Shown piece by piece: positions 35,655-47,575 of a DNA stretch of 64,000 nt. The translations under genes were made by a program, and so were the position numbers. Origin of the DNA: Apostichopus japonicus (taxonomy: Eukaryota; Echinodermata; Holothuroidea; Aspidochirotida; Stichopodidae); assembly GCF_037975245.1 (NCBI RefSeq), contig NC_092568.1, positions 29,640,001 through 29,704,000 on the forward strand, in the 5' to 3' direction. How positions within the stretch are numbered: the first letter of the stretch is position 1; the number at the start of each line of letters is the position of its first letter. The notes beneath the pieces are model-generated. The model was not told the DNA's origin, ran no database searches, and worked only from the letters and a program-made list of their open reading frames with translations.

Positions 35655-36173
35655 TGTAGAGGACTTCACTTTTCTTAAATCGGAAGTGCGCCCTCATTTT
35701 TATAAGATTAATTACGATCGATAATCACTCTATCAATGTCATGACTAATACTAGGTCAAGAGACATTGGTTTCGATAAAACAATGGATGGTTTTATTCCG
35801 ACGAACGATAAGCGAAATCTTTCACACAACGATAGAATATATAGCTACTTACGACTTACGACTTGGATTACGATATTCAACGGATCGACAACGCTTATAC
35901 TTACGACGAAATTACGCTTAAACGGAAAACTTTTATTGTTTTTCCCTACTTTTATTCAATATCAAATCGGATACGTGTTGCCCTGCTTCCGGGCGAATTG
36001 TTTTTATGGATTAGGATTTTGATAGCGGAATTTGTGTTGGATTTTTAATTGGATCCTGTCTGTAGTATTCGTACGAGACGGCGACCTAGCGCAAATAGGA
36101 CTGTAGTGTTTGAGGTGAGTGACGTACTTTTATCTTTCATATAATTTACCACCTAATAACCCTAGCGTCTAAA
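35655..36173 (+). repeat. 3' LTR
   Basis: Copy of 30947-31465, ending CCTAGCGTCTAAA, followed by the CGTT target repeat. Confidence 0.92.
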
Positions 36174-36351
36174 CGTTTTCTGCAGCCGGGCTCAGACAGT
36201 ATCTTCTTCTCTGTTGTTCTTCTATGAAGACCGTTGGTTGCTTTCTCCCCTCCCTCCACTGTCTACTAATCCTCTTACATCTTTCTCTTTTGTGTTCACC
36301 CTGCTCAGTGTGAATATGTCCCTTCTGTTACTGTAACTTGCCATTCACTGC

Positions 36352-36385
36352 CTCTGAAGAAGATCATGCTAGGATCGAAACGTCA
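36352..36385 (+). repeat. Short retroelement-tail repeat, copy 2
   Basis: CTCTGAAGAAGATCATGCTA followed by GGATCGAAACGTCA. The upstream ACTTGCCATTCACTGC is also shared with copy 1. It lies 0.2 kb right of the LTR element. Confidence 0.5.
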
Positions 36386-36399
36386 TGCCCTCGACTTTA

Positions 36400-37613
36400 C
36401 ACATTCTCTTACACAGGCTCTTTAGTGTATAAGCAGTTTACTAACCGTTTTGTTTTATTTTAAGACCGTTAAAAAACAGTGTTATCCTTCCAGATGGTGT
36501 TTCTAGGTTACCTTAATGATTTTTTAATGTTTACATTGCCACTAGACACTAATTTACATTCAAATTCGAAATTCCAACAATTTATCATGGCCGAAATTTA
36601 TATAGTTTATCTCGAAATTGAAGTTTAATCTCGGAACTATTTACGTTTCATTCCATTTCGAAGTTTAATCTCGCCACTACCCTCAACCAAAGTAAAATAG
36701 ATGTAGCAGAACGCCGAAACACATTGAACATCCCCAGCCCCCTTACTTCGTCCCCTGACCCAGCCCCCACACCCATACACTTAAGTTCAGAAGATAATTA
36801 AATGTCTCATTTGACGTGGCAATGTTCCACATTTGTTTATCTTATAAATGAATTTCATTAACTGTATTAATTAATGAATTTGTGGTGATGTACATTGCAA
36901 ATGGAAGTGACCTCAGTAAAAAGAAAAATCCCTATGTATGCAAGGTCACTCCCGGTACAACAACTATAATACATAATATGGACAATATATATATATATCT
37001 AATATAAACATATACTAAGAAGAAAAACATAGCAAACAACAATGCAAAGGAGTAGCGAAATGTAGTAAAATTCAATCGTTTTTCAGATAGCTATTTCTTA
37101 ATTTCCTGCTCACACTAGGCTGATGAAACAGTGCGGCCAATAATTAATACCATGTGCATGGCAAAAAGTTCCAGAGAGAATTTGCACGAAATCTCAAACA
37201 ATGTTTGGCAGTATAAGTTCTAAAACGTGATATGTTAAGGTTATCAGCAGACCTAGTGTTATTTAATGTGTACATCGTAATTGAAGGTAAAGAAACTTTT
37301 GAAATTTGCTGGGAGTAGATCAGTTCTTTAGTAGAAAGTTCTCAAAAGGTGAAAGCTAAGACTACATAGCTGGCATATTGGCCGTTCATGTCACCAGTAA
37401 TATTTTCCGTACATACATATCAAGCAGTAAGAACCTCCCATATTTCATTCCTGGCTTTACGCAGAAGAAATGAAGTTTCTGCGCTGCCCTTTCAAGGACT
37501 AAATTAAGCGACCTAAACTGTAACAATTCCACATTTCTTTTCATTCACGCACTTCGAGTGAAACACTTGGACGGATTAATAGCAGATTCTAAATGGTGTA
37601 TGCCACCTTTTAC
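36400..37613. other. Intergenic region
   Basis: No gene or clear repeat apart from (AT)n at 36988-36998. Confidence 0.5.
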
Positions 37614-38291
37614 GTAATATTTCAACGAGGTAAATGAATCTGGAGAAACTATCACACAGTAAATACGGGCGTACGCGCGTACCATGTATGGAGGGTCATG
37701 TGATGTGTTCCAGGGTGGTACTAATATACTACTCTCCCTATTACGCATGATGATTTCACCCAACTAGTACGTAAATGTGTTTGCGTGCTTAGAGCAGCAG
37801 ACGACACCCGTTACCTAGCAATAACCGTGCCTGTAGCCTAACGTGATAGCTATATTCCCGTCGAGCAGCATTAGGCTCTGTTCCATGGAGAATTCCGTGG
37901 TTGCACTGAACTAAACATTTCCCCACATTTCATTCACTTATAGCGTGTTGTAATAACGTTAGGCCATATGAGACAAAGCTTGCCCCTAGAGCTGTATTAA
38001 TAAGTAAGATCTATTATGTAGAAGGCCTGCCTTCATTCAAGAGAATAAGGTTGAACGTTAGCATATTAGCACTATTTCGTAGGCCTGAAGTACCAGTACC
38101 TTCTTATGCCGTTAGTTCCCATGTCCGAACCTACCAATCTTTCACGAAGTCACTAACACTGTTCTCGAACTGCTACAGAGAAATATCAGTATAGTACCAC
38201 CCTGGAACACATCACATGACCCTCCGTACATGGTACGCGCGCACCCAATTGACATGAATCCTCCAGATTCATTTACCTCGTTGTAATATTT
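37614..38291. repeat. Large inverted repeat (foldback) upstream of EAPP
   Basis: The left arm 37614-37730 and right arm 38191-38291 are diverged reverse complements, sharing ACGAGGTAAATGAATCTGGA, GCGCGTACCATGTA and GGAGGGTCATGTGATGTGTT. The spacer is about 460 bp. The right arm ends about 145 bp before the EAPP start codon. Confidence 0.85.
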
Positions 38292-38342
38292 TCGATCTGG
38301 TGTTTGACAGTTTCGCGAATAGTCATTTATTTAACGAAGTGA

Positions 38343-38397
38343 TTATTCGCAGGGCAGCCCGGCGAATAACGTACACAGACACCTTATTCGCAGGGCG
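38343..38397. promoter_or_regulatory. Repeated TTATTCGCAGGGC motif before the EAPP start
   Basis: TTATTCGCAGGGC occurs at 38343-38355 and 38383-38395, with an inverted partial copy (GCGAATAA) between. The position, 40-95 bp before the ATG, suits a core promoter or 5' UTR, but no known factor site was recognised. Confidence 0.35.
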
Positions 38398-38436
38398 CTG
38401 ACGATTTAATGTGTTTCAACGTTGTCCAATGCAAAC

Positions 38437-38519
38437 ATGAATCGTCTGAAGGCAAGTTCAATTTACTGTGAGTACGATAATCTGGAGGAAGATAGTGATC
38501 AAGAAAGAGGACTTGACAG
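38437..38519 (+). CDS. EAPP: EAPP exon 1 (start codon)
   Basis: ATG at 38437. MNRLKASSIYCEYDNLEEDS then DQERGLD plus AG; donor GTTAGT. The MNRL start is shared with vertebrate EAPP. Confidence 0.9.
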
Positions 38520-41500
38520 GTTAGTTCAATTCGTATAAAAAGTCACAGTTTTGATAAGTTTTAGGCATCCTGGTGCGCCTTTACCTCCGACTCCGAGTAG
38601 AACAACACAGCACGAACAGTGAAGCGTCAAAATTCGGCAAGGCCTAACGTTACTCGTTAGACCTTTGCCATGCAGTCTATAGGCCTTAGCCTATAAAATA
38701 AGTATCATTCACAAGTCACTCACAGTTCTTTTTTGTACTGAGTTAGTATCAATGGTCGCATGTATATGCAATGCTGGCTTATTAGTGATATACTGAATCA
38801 AGCTATGTAGCATGGTGGGCTCATAATTGACGCGCTTAAGGATGTCTATCAAGGAAATATCCAAATCACTCAACTGTACGTGTTTTTCATATGTGTGGTT
38901 CCTCAGAAATGTAATGCCACTCTTAATGCTGTTTGTTATGCTCTGAGCCCCTAAGCTCAGACAGGTCAGGTCCCAGAGAGTAGTGGTATAAGTCAGTATT
39001 GCGAAGTTCGGAACACTGCAAAGTTCGGACACCCCTAAGAAATACACGATTTCACCATGACAACCTATACTATAGCAACAGCCAATTTTACGAAAAATTA
39101 CGAAGCTACAGATACTTTCTCTCAAAAATGACCCGTGTGCAAGTGAGTTCTTACATATTTGTCAATAAAATGACAAGGATCTATGAAGTCTGTTATAATT
39201 ACTGAAAGAGCAACTGCGACACCAATTTTATCACCAGCGCCACACTGTGGGCCGGGAGTCCGAAATTCGCAATACTCTAGCAAAGAAATACCAGTTCCAC
39301 AATCACGAAGAATCTTCTTGGAATACAATGTGAAAACAGTTTGCAGGAAAGAAAGTTTCTCCGTGTATCGTAATATTACACACTTCTCCCACCATATCAA
39401 GTATATTTTCAGGTGATTTATACCAGAAGATATAGTTTTGGGGTGTTAATTAAGGCTTAGGTGTCCGAACTTCGAAGTGTCCATGCTATCATGCTGTGGA
39501 ATATTGGTTAATGTTAGGAAGTAAGATTTCCAAATCCCAAAAATATTTGCCAAATTGGGGGGAGGGATGTTAAAAGCTTAAAAAAACCACAAATTGATCA
39601 GCACATAGCTGAAATGGATTCAAACTCATGAAATATGTAACTCTGCTTCGCTGCAAAAAGTGTAAGTTGCCTGCTGTATCCTTGCCAGTAATATTTGAAG
39701 GTGCGTCAATTACGAAGGTGCGTCAATTATGTAGCCTTTACTATACATAGTTACTAAGGTTTAGTGGAACATATTGGAATATGTACATGTGAAAAATTAC
39801 CTTAATCTGGATGAGAGATTTCTTTGAGATCTTACACAATACAAGCCTAAGCAGCTAGTCATCATATTAAATGTTCAGGATATAAACATTTAGTTACACT
39901 GTTAAGCTGGACCAAAAAAAAACCTCCATAATTATTACTGTAATACCGTACTGTAGACCTCATAATATGAAGTGAATTTGTGATGTTATCTTCCTTACCT
40001 TGGATACAAGTTACTAGCCAATCTCATGAATACTTAATGAGTTTATCCTTATCCCAATCATAGCATCAATAGAAAAATAAATATCAATATGTGGCCTATG
40101 ACCAGGGGCGTATCCAGGATTTTCCAATAGGGGGGGCGCCAGACATGAATGATCGCCGTCCTGGGGGATGGGTCTAAGGGGAGGGGTGTACAATTTTTGC
40201 TTTCAAAGAAGGGCTGAAATGCAAAATGGTGTCATATGCATGGGCGGCGATCCGTACTTCCGAGTGGGGGGGGGGGGATATGACCTTGTTGACTATCTAA
40301 GCGTAGCGCCACCATGGGTTGGCGCGAAGCGTACAAGAAAATTTTGGGATTAACAAACCCTCTAGATGGCCGGAAACGGCACTTCCCGAGGTTTCCAAGC
40401 GGCATATACCCAACTTTAAAATAGGGATGTCATGTCCGAAATATCTCATAATCAGGATCCAAAATACTTTTTTTTTTAATTTCGGGTGTTATTTTGGGAA
40501 AATTGCCCCTGTCAATCTTGTTTCAGGCTCAACGTTAGAATGTTCGAGAGCTCTGTTATATTATTCGATGAAGAAAATGGCCTCATGCAGGCTATTATAG
40601 GCCTATACACATGCAATACACAATTACACATAGTTACATTCCTAGGTACCGATTGCTAGGGTATCCAGGTGAAACGTGTATTAAGCATTACCCTGGTTAC
40701 ATGAGATTCTCAGCTGTTCGAGGGAACATGTACGTGTGTAGGCCTACTATAGGGCCTATATGAATACTATGAGGGTGCATATATGTACTATATCAATACC
40801 GTGGGCGCAATAATACATTTTGTTGTTATAGGGCCAATGAAGCCTACAGTCAACTATTTTTGCTTTATAAAGACGCTTTATTTGAAAAGATCGCACTGCG
40901 TTTATGGTAGGCGAGAAATGAAGCTAAAAAAGAGCCGTACATTAACGAAGATGCATAAATGTAGGCATGAAAATATTCTTATCCCTGGCATTTGGTGGGG
41001 GGGGGGATATGGTGCATTACATCCCCTCCACCCATTTTCATGGGGGGATATATCCCCCCTCCACCCAGGATCGCCGCCCATGGCCATATGTGATCCATTT
41101 TTCGACCTTAATAATAAGCAACATTTCCAGTAAATATGGACACAAAATGCACAATTTAGTATGGCTGGCATGTCATTTAGTGTTTATAGTGATAATACAA
41201 ACACAATTACCATCTATGTTTCTAAAACTATTATGCCGCCGAACTTCGCCAGAACCTTTTTTTGGCAAACAAAAAATAAAGCATACGGGAGGGGGGGGGG
41301 GTTGAGCGATCACCGACATCTCACATAAAGGTCGTCATCAATTTTTTTTTTTTTTTTTTTTTTTTTGCTAAACTTTTTTTTTTTGGGGTGACGGCCAATA
41401 GGGGGGGGCGCGCGCCTGTTGCGCCCCCCCCTGGATACGCCCCTGTATGACTGAGCTTTGTGAAGTAAATTAGTTAGGAAATGATCAAAAAGAGAATGAT

Positions 41501-43374
41501 TTACTGAACATTGATGCTTTCATGCAAAGTAATTTGCAAAATGTGTTATCCTAACATTTATCTTGACTCTGTAATCCAGTTCAGATGATGATATTGACGT
41601 CATCCTCAATGGCACCCCCAAGCAGAAGAGAAAGTTGTCCCGAAGTCTTAGTGAAGGCAGTCTGGACGTTTTATCCAGCGGAGATGAATTTGAGAAAGAG
41701 ATGGAGATGGAACTGGAAGATTCAATGAGGAAATATCAAACACAGCAGAGCAAACTTGCAGCAGGTTTGGAATATTGAATTAATTGTAAATATATTGTTT
41801 CTTTCAATGTCAGTAATGGGAATTTATACAAACTCGTACAAACCTGATAGATATCTAAATTGCACACAAGTAAAGATGCAGGAATTGATATTATTTTAAA
41901 AATGGCTGACACAAATGATTTACTGGTTCTTGATCTTCATCTCTACGTCATGCTGAAAGTAAGCTTTGTTATTTAACTTTGAATGTATCAAAACTACACA
42001 GTTGAAATAAACATAAATAAGTCTCGCTAAGAGAAATAATAACTCGATTACAAACAGAGTCCTTTTAGCAATCTTCCATAATATTTTGATAAGCACTGAA
42101 CCTTATAATATGCAAGAGGTTTCAAGTTTCCTTGTAAATGTCTTTTTCCAGCCAATTCAGATACAAAGGGCCTTCCATCAAATGGAGCCTCTGGTAGCAG
42201 CAGTGGTGATAAAAAATATTACGATGAAGTTTACTTTGATTCAGATGAAGAGGAAGGGGCAGAGCAGCACAAAGACCAAAGAGATGACAATCCAACTTTA
42301 TCAGGTAAACTATGAAGACATTTTGTACTTTACAACATCATAATTCAAGAAATGTGTGTCTACATTTATTTGTTTGTAGACTACAAGACAAGCAGAAGGC
42401 TGATTGGTGGTTTTACATTTGTCATTTAGTACAAAGTATTTGGTTGCAATGAAGCACCCAAATATGTCACTAGCAGGTTGCAACTGCACACTCAGTATCT
42501 AAGTGTAACCTGTGTTTAAGCACCTACGGTACAAAGTTTGAATCTTTATCCTTACCTGGAACATATTTCCAACAATAGAAAGCACTGATGTCGAGAGCAA
42601 AAAAAAAAATGATGATATGAAAAGACCTTGTTATTCTTAAATTCTTCTACATTTATAGTAATATCATTCTAGTTTTGCTTAAAGTAATTCTGCAATACTA
42701 GGTCAGTTATGATATTTTAATAAGAATAATAATAATAAGAATAATAATAATCAGCAATAATTATTACAATATAGATCTGATAATATATCTTTTAATTTCA
42801 TCTTTCAGCTAAGAGCAAGAAGAGACAACTTGTCCAAAGCAATGAAGATTTATTCTATGATCCGGACATTGATGACCAAAACCAAAAGTGGGTGGACAAC
42901 CAAAGGTCCCGTTACTACCCATCTAAGCCTGGCCCGTTGGCTTCCCTCCCAACAAAGTCTTCCACGGCACAGAAACGTCTCAAATCTCCATCCTCAGAGA
43001 CAGAAAGAGGTGGAGGGCCCAAAAGCGACGCCATTTTGAACTGCCCAGCCTGCATGGCCACCCTCTGTCTAGATTGTCAGAGGCACGAGATATATCCCAC
43101 ACAGTACAGGGCAATGTTTGTGTTGAACTGTGCCATCATAAGATCGGAGACCTTAAAGTACAAACCGGGTGAGAAGAAGAAGAAGAGAAAATGGAAGAAG
43201 AAATCAAAGTCAAAAAGTAACCAAGACGATGATATGGAGGCAACTAGCTCGACCAATGACGGTACAGAAGAGTCGTACCACCCTGTAAAATGTGCTGAAT
43301 GCAACACGGAAGTAGCCGTCTACGACTCTGATGAGGTGTACCACTTCTTCAATGTTATAACTGGCGTTGCATGA
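38437..43374 (+). CDS. EAPP: EAPP, E2F-associated phosphoprotein (complete, 4 exons, 328 aa)
   Basis: EAPP is a nuclear phosphoprotein that binds activating E2F factors and affects E2F-driven transcription and cell-cycle arrest. Exons 38437-38519, 41580-41764, 42152-42304 and 42809-43374 join in phase. Landmarks: MNRL start; acidic N-terminus; SDDDIDVILNGTPKQKRKLS; SSGDEFEKEMEMELEDSM; KKYYDEVYFDSDEEEGAE; EDLFYDPDIDD; the C-terminal Cys-rich core NCPACMATLCLDCQRHE with YRAMFVLNCAI; a Lys-rich stretch KKKKRKWKKKSKSKS; and CAECNTEVAVYDSDEVYHFF. The two CxxC pairs and a third suggest zinc binding. It is somewhat longer than human EAPP (285 aa), mainly in low-complexity parts. Intron 1 (3 kb) is full of transposons. 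Confidence 0.95.
38811..39742 (+). mobile_element. Transposon-like repeat R1 (interrupted copy) in EAPP intron 1
   Basis: The ends read TAGCATGGTGGGCTCATAAT TGACGCG and GGTGCGTCAATTATG. The uninterrupted reverse-complement relative is at 60766-61325, and an R1 end is present at 63176-63203. Shared internal parts include GCCTGCTGTAT and CTCAGACAGGTCAGGTCCC. It is split by repeat R2 at about 38992-39484. Confidence 0.8.
38992..39484 (-). mobile_element. Transposon-like repeat R2, nested in R1
   Basis: Bounded by GTCAGTATTGCGAAGTTCGG and GTGTCCGAACTTCGAAGTGT, i.e. inverted TTCGAAGTTCGG-type ends, with another TCCGAAATTCGC copy inside. A second copy in opposite orientation is at 63211-63708. Each copy keeps an open frame over ILRDCGTGISLLEY and ALSVIITDFID (minus strand here, plus strand at 63.4 kb). 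No known transposase motif. Confidence 0.75.
40103..41445 (+). mobile_element. Non-autonomous DNA transposon with CAGGGGCGTATCCAGG ends
   Basis: Starts CAGGGGCGTATCCAGG and ends CCTGGATACGCCCCTG, flanked by direct repeats TATGAC (40097-40102 and 41446-41451). The ends resemble hAT-like CAGGGGCG termini, but the 6-bp duplication seen is not the 8 bp typical of hAT. Inside are G- and C-runs, sub-repeats of GGCGGCGATCC and a poly-T of about 46 at 41341-41386. No transposase. Confidence 0.8.
41580..41764 (+). CDS. EAPP: EAPP exon 2
   Basis: Acceptor AATCCAG; begins by completing Ser, then SDDDIDVILNGTPKQKRKLS. Ends ...QSKLAA plus G; the donor GTTTGG is weak but fits in phase. Confidence 0.9.
42152..42304 (+). 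CDS. EAPP: EAPP exon 3
   Basis: Acceptor CTTTTTCCAG, donor GTAAAC. Encodes a Ser/Gly linker and YYDEVYFDSDEEEG, the conserved acidic motif. Confidence 0.92.
42809..43374 (+). CDS. EAPP: EAPP exon 4 (Cys-rich core, stop codon)
   Basis: Acceptor CATCTTTCAG; 188 codons including TGA at 43372-43374. Holds all CxxC motifs and ends DEVYHFFNVITGVA. Confidence 0.95.
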
Positions 43375-46300
43375 AAGCAAAGAGATTAAAGAGGATGACG
43401 TTAGGGAATTGAGTGGATTGGTGATAGCAGGCACAGCTAATGCTGGCGAAGAATAGTTTCTTCTATGGAGGATTAAATGATGAAAGATGGAGAGTTATAG
43501 CACATTCAAGGAAAAATAAATTGAAGACCTTTAGAAGTTGAAAATTAAATTTCCCCTAAAAATATGCTCAATCAGTAAGGTACTAGAATATACTGTGGTA
43601 GGTCTGGCAAAACCACCTTTTTCATGAGGTTCAGCATCAAATTGATTAGCCCTACCGTATTTGTTTTTTAAACTAGCACATGGAGTCGACATTTGACACT
43701 AGCCAATTCAGCTAATTCTGTAGGTACAATTTTACATGTACAAATGAGCGAAAGTCATGATATTAAAGGCCTCCATAATGTATCTCGTCCTGTTCCCTCA
43801 AAGTCATCTCCCAAATGCTGGCTTAATCTCATTGCCCTAACAGTAGAAAAGGAAAATATCTTTCCAGATATTGAACATGTAAAGTTCATTGTGATTATAC
43901 TACTGCAGAAGCCTTTATATATTATGATTTTACTCAAGCTGAAGCAATCATGGTGTGTACATTTTAACCTTAAACTAATTGGGTAAGAAACATGGCATGA
44001 TAGTACTTCATTGCTATAGGATTCATTATTTGTGTACAAGTGGGCTATAGCATCCTTAATGGGGGAGAAGGGGGGGGGGGTGGAAGAGATGGGTTGTTAT
44101 TAACAGGATCTTGCATGTAGACCTAACTGTAGACATACTTTATAGCCTAAATATGATGCAAAATGCACTTTATCATGTCTAACAGAACCACATCGCTCCA
44201 ATCCTGGATCTGACCCCTGAATAGTGATTGAAAACTTTTTCAGTTCTTTTAAAGTCTTTTATGTATCACTTCGCTGAAGGTCTATAAACATACATCCAAC
44301 TTTCAGAGGATTGTTAAATGGTAGAAGCTGTAATCCTCTCCAATTTATGATCTGATGACACAACTAAACATTTCAATAAACAAGTTTGATTTTATTTTGA
44401 ATATTTTATGTCTCGTTTAATAAATCCTGCCTTGGTTATGTCAAAACCAGTTGTTTGATTTGTTTGTATGTTTTATGACTTACATCAAGAAGTGACTAGT
44501 GAAAGATTAGGTAGGCCTCAATCACCATTTGGTGAGAAAGAAATATTTTGTTTGAAGGTTGTCACATGTCAATTTTGAGGGGGCTTGGTAAAAGACTACA
44601 CTTCCAGTCAAAATGCTATGTTACATCTCTAATACATCTTTGTGCAGTTACTTCAAGACAACTACTTTCGTGATGCAAAAATATCAGCTGCTCGATCAAA
44701 GGTAAAAGAAGAGAAATAAACACAGTGGTTAAATTTGAACCATTCAGCTTTGTTTCTGGAATGTCCAAAGAAAGAAGCACTGCACTACATATACATGAAG
44801 TGCAACAAGCTGTAAACATTACATGAATATATCACATAATTAGTTTCTATCAAAAGAGAAAAAAAGCTGGTAAAGTTTGATCGGTTTTAAACCATCTCAA
44901 GAAAAATAGTCTTAGTGAACAATTTTAATAATTAATTTATTCTTTCCCAAGATTTAATCATTTGTCTACTGATCAGAAAACCCATCATAAAGTTGACTAT
45001 AAATGAAAATTAATAACTTTGCCATTACTGTATGACACCTCTTCCTGGAAGATCTTAAATACTACCTACTCCAAAACCCCCTCCCCCCTCTGAAAGACTG
45101 AAGTCACTTCTTATCCTGTTCATTTCTAATCCTAGAATCAGATAGAGCAAGTAGAATGTGGTTAGTAATATGCTACTTAAATTCAGTTTCAAAGTTTGAA
45201 GAAAAACAATCTTTATTAATTTTCCTCACATTACCAAAAACCAAGGGCAGCCTAGCTGACAGTCTTCACCAACCTGTTGTATACCTTATGTGCATCTTTT
45301 ACGTATGTGGTGTGGGACTGACATGCACCTCTCACTAACTTTCAAGGTAGACAGGTAACAAACTACATTTTTTAAGGAAAGTTACCAAGACTAGACACAA
45401 AAGCTTGATTCACCTCTCCAACCAAGCAACCTAGGATTGAGACTGTAACCAAGTGATTATGAGTCCCATCCAAAAGGAAATTTATACTACAAATAATTTT
45501 GGTCAATGGTTTATCCATATCATTTTTCTTATGCAACAATTAATCATCTGAAAACATTTCTTTTTGATTTGATAATGCTATCAAAACGACAGATATTCAC
45601 GGTCCAAATACGTAGTATGATATCACAAGCTTTTCACCTGAATATGTGTCACTTGTGTGTGAGTGTGCTTTACAACCAGTAACTGTATCTCTACAATCAC
45701 ATGGTGTTCCATATCTCTCCTCACAATTTATTTAAACCAGTCTATGACCCAAGCTGGCCAAATTTTTCATCCTTTCAAATGATATATAGAAAAATCATTT
45801 GATACATAGAAAAATAAAACATATCAGATAGTCAATGGAATAAGTTTGGAAAATATTACGGGCTGGCTACTGAATGACAGAAATAGTCCAACTATGAGCA
45901 TCTTCTTTATGGTGGCAAATATGCTACACCATATACCAGGGTTGTAATGAGGCCGGACCTAAAATCATCCATTCTTCGAAAAAGACTCAAATAAACGAGA
46001 CAAGAATTTTGCCACATAGAGGCAGCGTCCCTCTTAACACAGAGAGGGACACACTTGATGATCATAGCCATGATAAAAAAGATATTTCTGACTCACAGCG
46101 GCATATTAATATTCACTTTCTTTTCACACATAGAAGGCATTATTTTTTAACAACTTGACGATTACTGAATAGATCTTAGTAAATAGTACATCAAATATAA
46201 CAGATACATGATTCAGTCTCAGGAGTAGCCATAACAGTGCAATGCAAGAAGGTTACAAGTGCTCATGAGAAGATGCATGTACCCAAACCCATCTTCAATT

Positions 46301-47518
46301 CAGATATTCTGGAAGTGAATAACTTATCAAAAGTTATCAATTCCCATTCCATATCTTCTACGTTTGTCAATCCGGTCAATTTTTTTTATTACCAAACAAA
46401 GTATAAATTCCACAAAGTTGTTGAACATTCAAAAAACTCTCATGTCAATATCGTAACGTCAACAATGTAATCATTCTGATTGCCTTCCTATATATGGCTT
46501 GACTATTATTTTTCTTGTTGTCCAATGTCTTGCATGAATTGTGGCATTACTGTTTGGTGCTACTTAGACAAATTCCATTCCCCTTTAACTTTGTGATGAG
46601 TCATTGTGTGATACAGAAACACTTCAGAGTACATTTTCAAAATCTTTGTCTTCACATTTCTTCACATCACTTGTGGTGATTTTAAATGTACAAATTACCG
46701 CAACTACACTTCACTAAACCGTCACTATCTGAATTCCTTTGCACATCTGGACAAAAGACCTTCATTAATAGCCCAGTTTTGATAGAATTAAACACATTTT
46801 TCAGAAGTATGGATAAAAGTAGGTGTCAATCAATAGTACTCATGCTACACAGCAATAGAGTGATCATGACGTTACTTTTGCCCCATTATTGGTTCGGTGT
46901 TCTTTCTTTGTAACAATTATCCATGAGAAACAAGGTATTTAACATTAAATGACATACAGAAACAAAACAAATCAAGAAAGTCAAATCCGCTTCAGGAGTG
47001 AAGCAGTTTTTCTTTCCCTTTTTCTGTTTTTTTTGTTGGTTGTTTTGTTAAACACATATCACATGTATCAGCAGAGGAAAGCTAGACGAAGACAGAGAGA
47101 ATTTAGAAACAAAGAATTAACGAACAATCGTTGTGCTGACAAGTGCCATACTGCTGTTTAAGGTGCCATGCCGAGGTGAAAACATACAAAGATTTACGAC
47201 AGCAAATCACGGTCAACATTTAATTGTGAATTAGCTAAAGGCACTAAAAACTTGTGAATATTCAAACAACTCCGGAAACACAAAACGTACAGGGGTTCTT
47301 CACGTAGAGTGAAATTGACGGTGACTTTGGAAACAATCTGCGAAAAAAGTGACACATAATTCTCATTTACTTAATATATGTGGTATAAAAAATAATGGTT
47401 CGAACTAAACGGAAACATAAAAAAAAACAGCATGTACTTTTTTGATACAAGAAGAAAAGTCTTGAGGTGATGCTGGCCCCTATCTTCAGGACTGATGGCG
47501 AAAGCAGTGGCTAATACA
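43375..47518. other. Convergent intergenic region: 3' UTRs of EAPP (+) and the sorting nexin (-)
   Basis: No gene seen between the two stop codons. Candidate EAPP poly(A) signals AATAAA at 43515-43520 and 44375-44380. A G-rich run lies at 44063-44090. Confidence 0.6.
44375..44380 (+). terminator. EAPP: Candidate poly(A) signal for EAPP
   Basis: AATAAA followed within 30 bp by GTTTGATTTTATTTTG, a T/GT-rich downstream element. It gives a 3' UTR of about 1 kb. The nearer AATAAA at 43515 is an alternative. Confidence 0.4.
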
Positions 47519-47575
47519 TCAAGGTGTTTCCTCTTTAAGCGTCGCAATTGTATTTCGTAAGAGTTGGACTTGAGT
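47519..47575 (-). CDS. SNX6: Sorting nexin last exon
   Basis: [18 protein letters not shown] then TGA (47519-47521). Matches the NLQLLQNCLAVL.. C-terminus of human SNX6. Acceptor CTACACAG. Confidence 0.85.
   Translation of the reverse strand, partial: TQVQLLRNTIATLKEETP

Larger units (their letters stand above)
30947..36173 (+). mobile_element. Ty3/gypsy LTR retrotransposon, CsRn1-like, apparently young
   Basis: Complete element, 5227 bp: LTR, tRNA primer site, gag, pol (protease, RT, RNase H, integrase), polypurine tract, LTR. A 4-bp direct repeat CGTT flanks it (30943-30946 and 36174-36177). By eye the two 519-bp LTRs differ only near the last bases (C at 31462, T at 36170). Both reading frames are open, so insertion was recent. 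There is no env-like frame. The unusual CHCC Gag finger and the tRNA-Trp-type primer site are, as I recall, marks of the CsRn1 clade. Confidence 0.95.
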
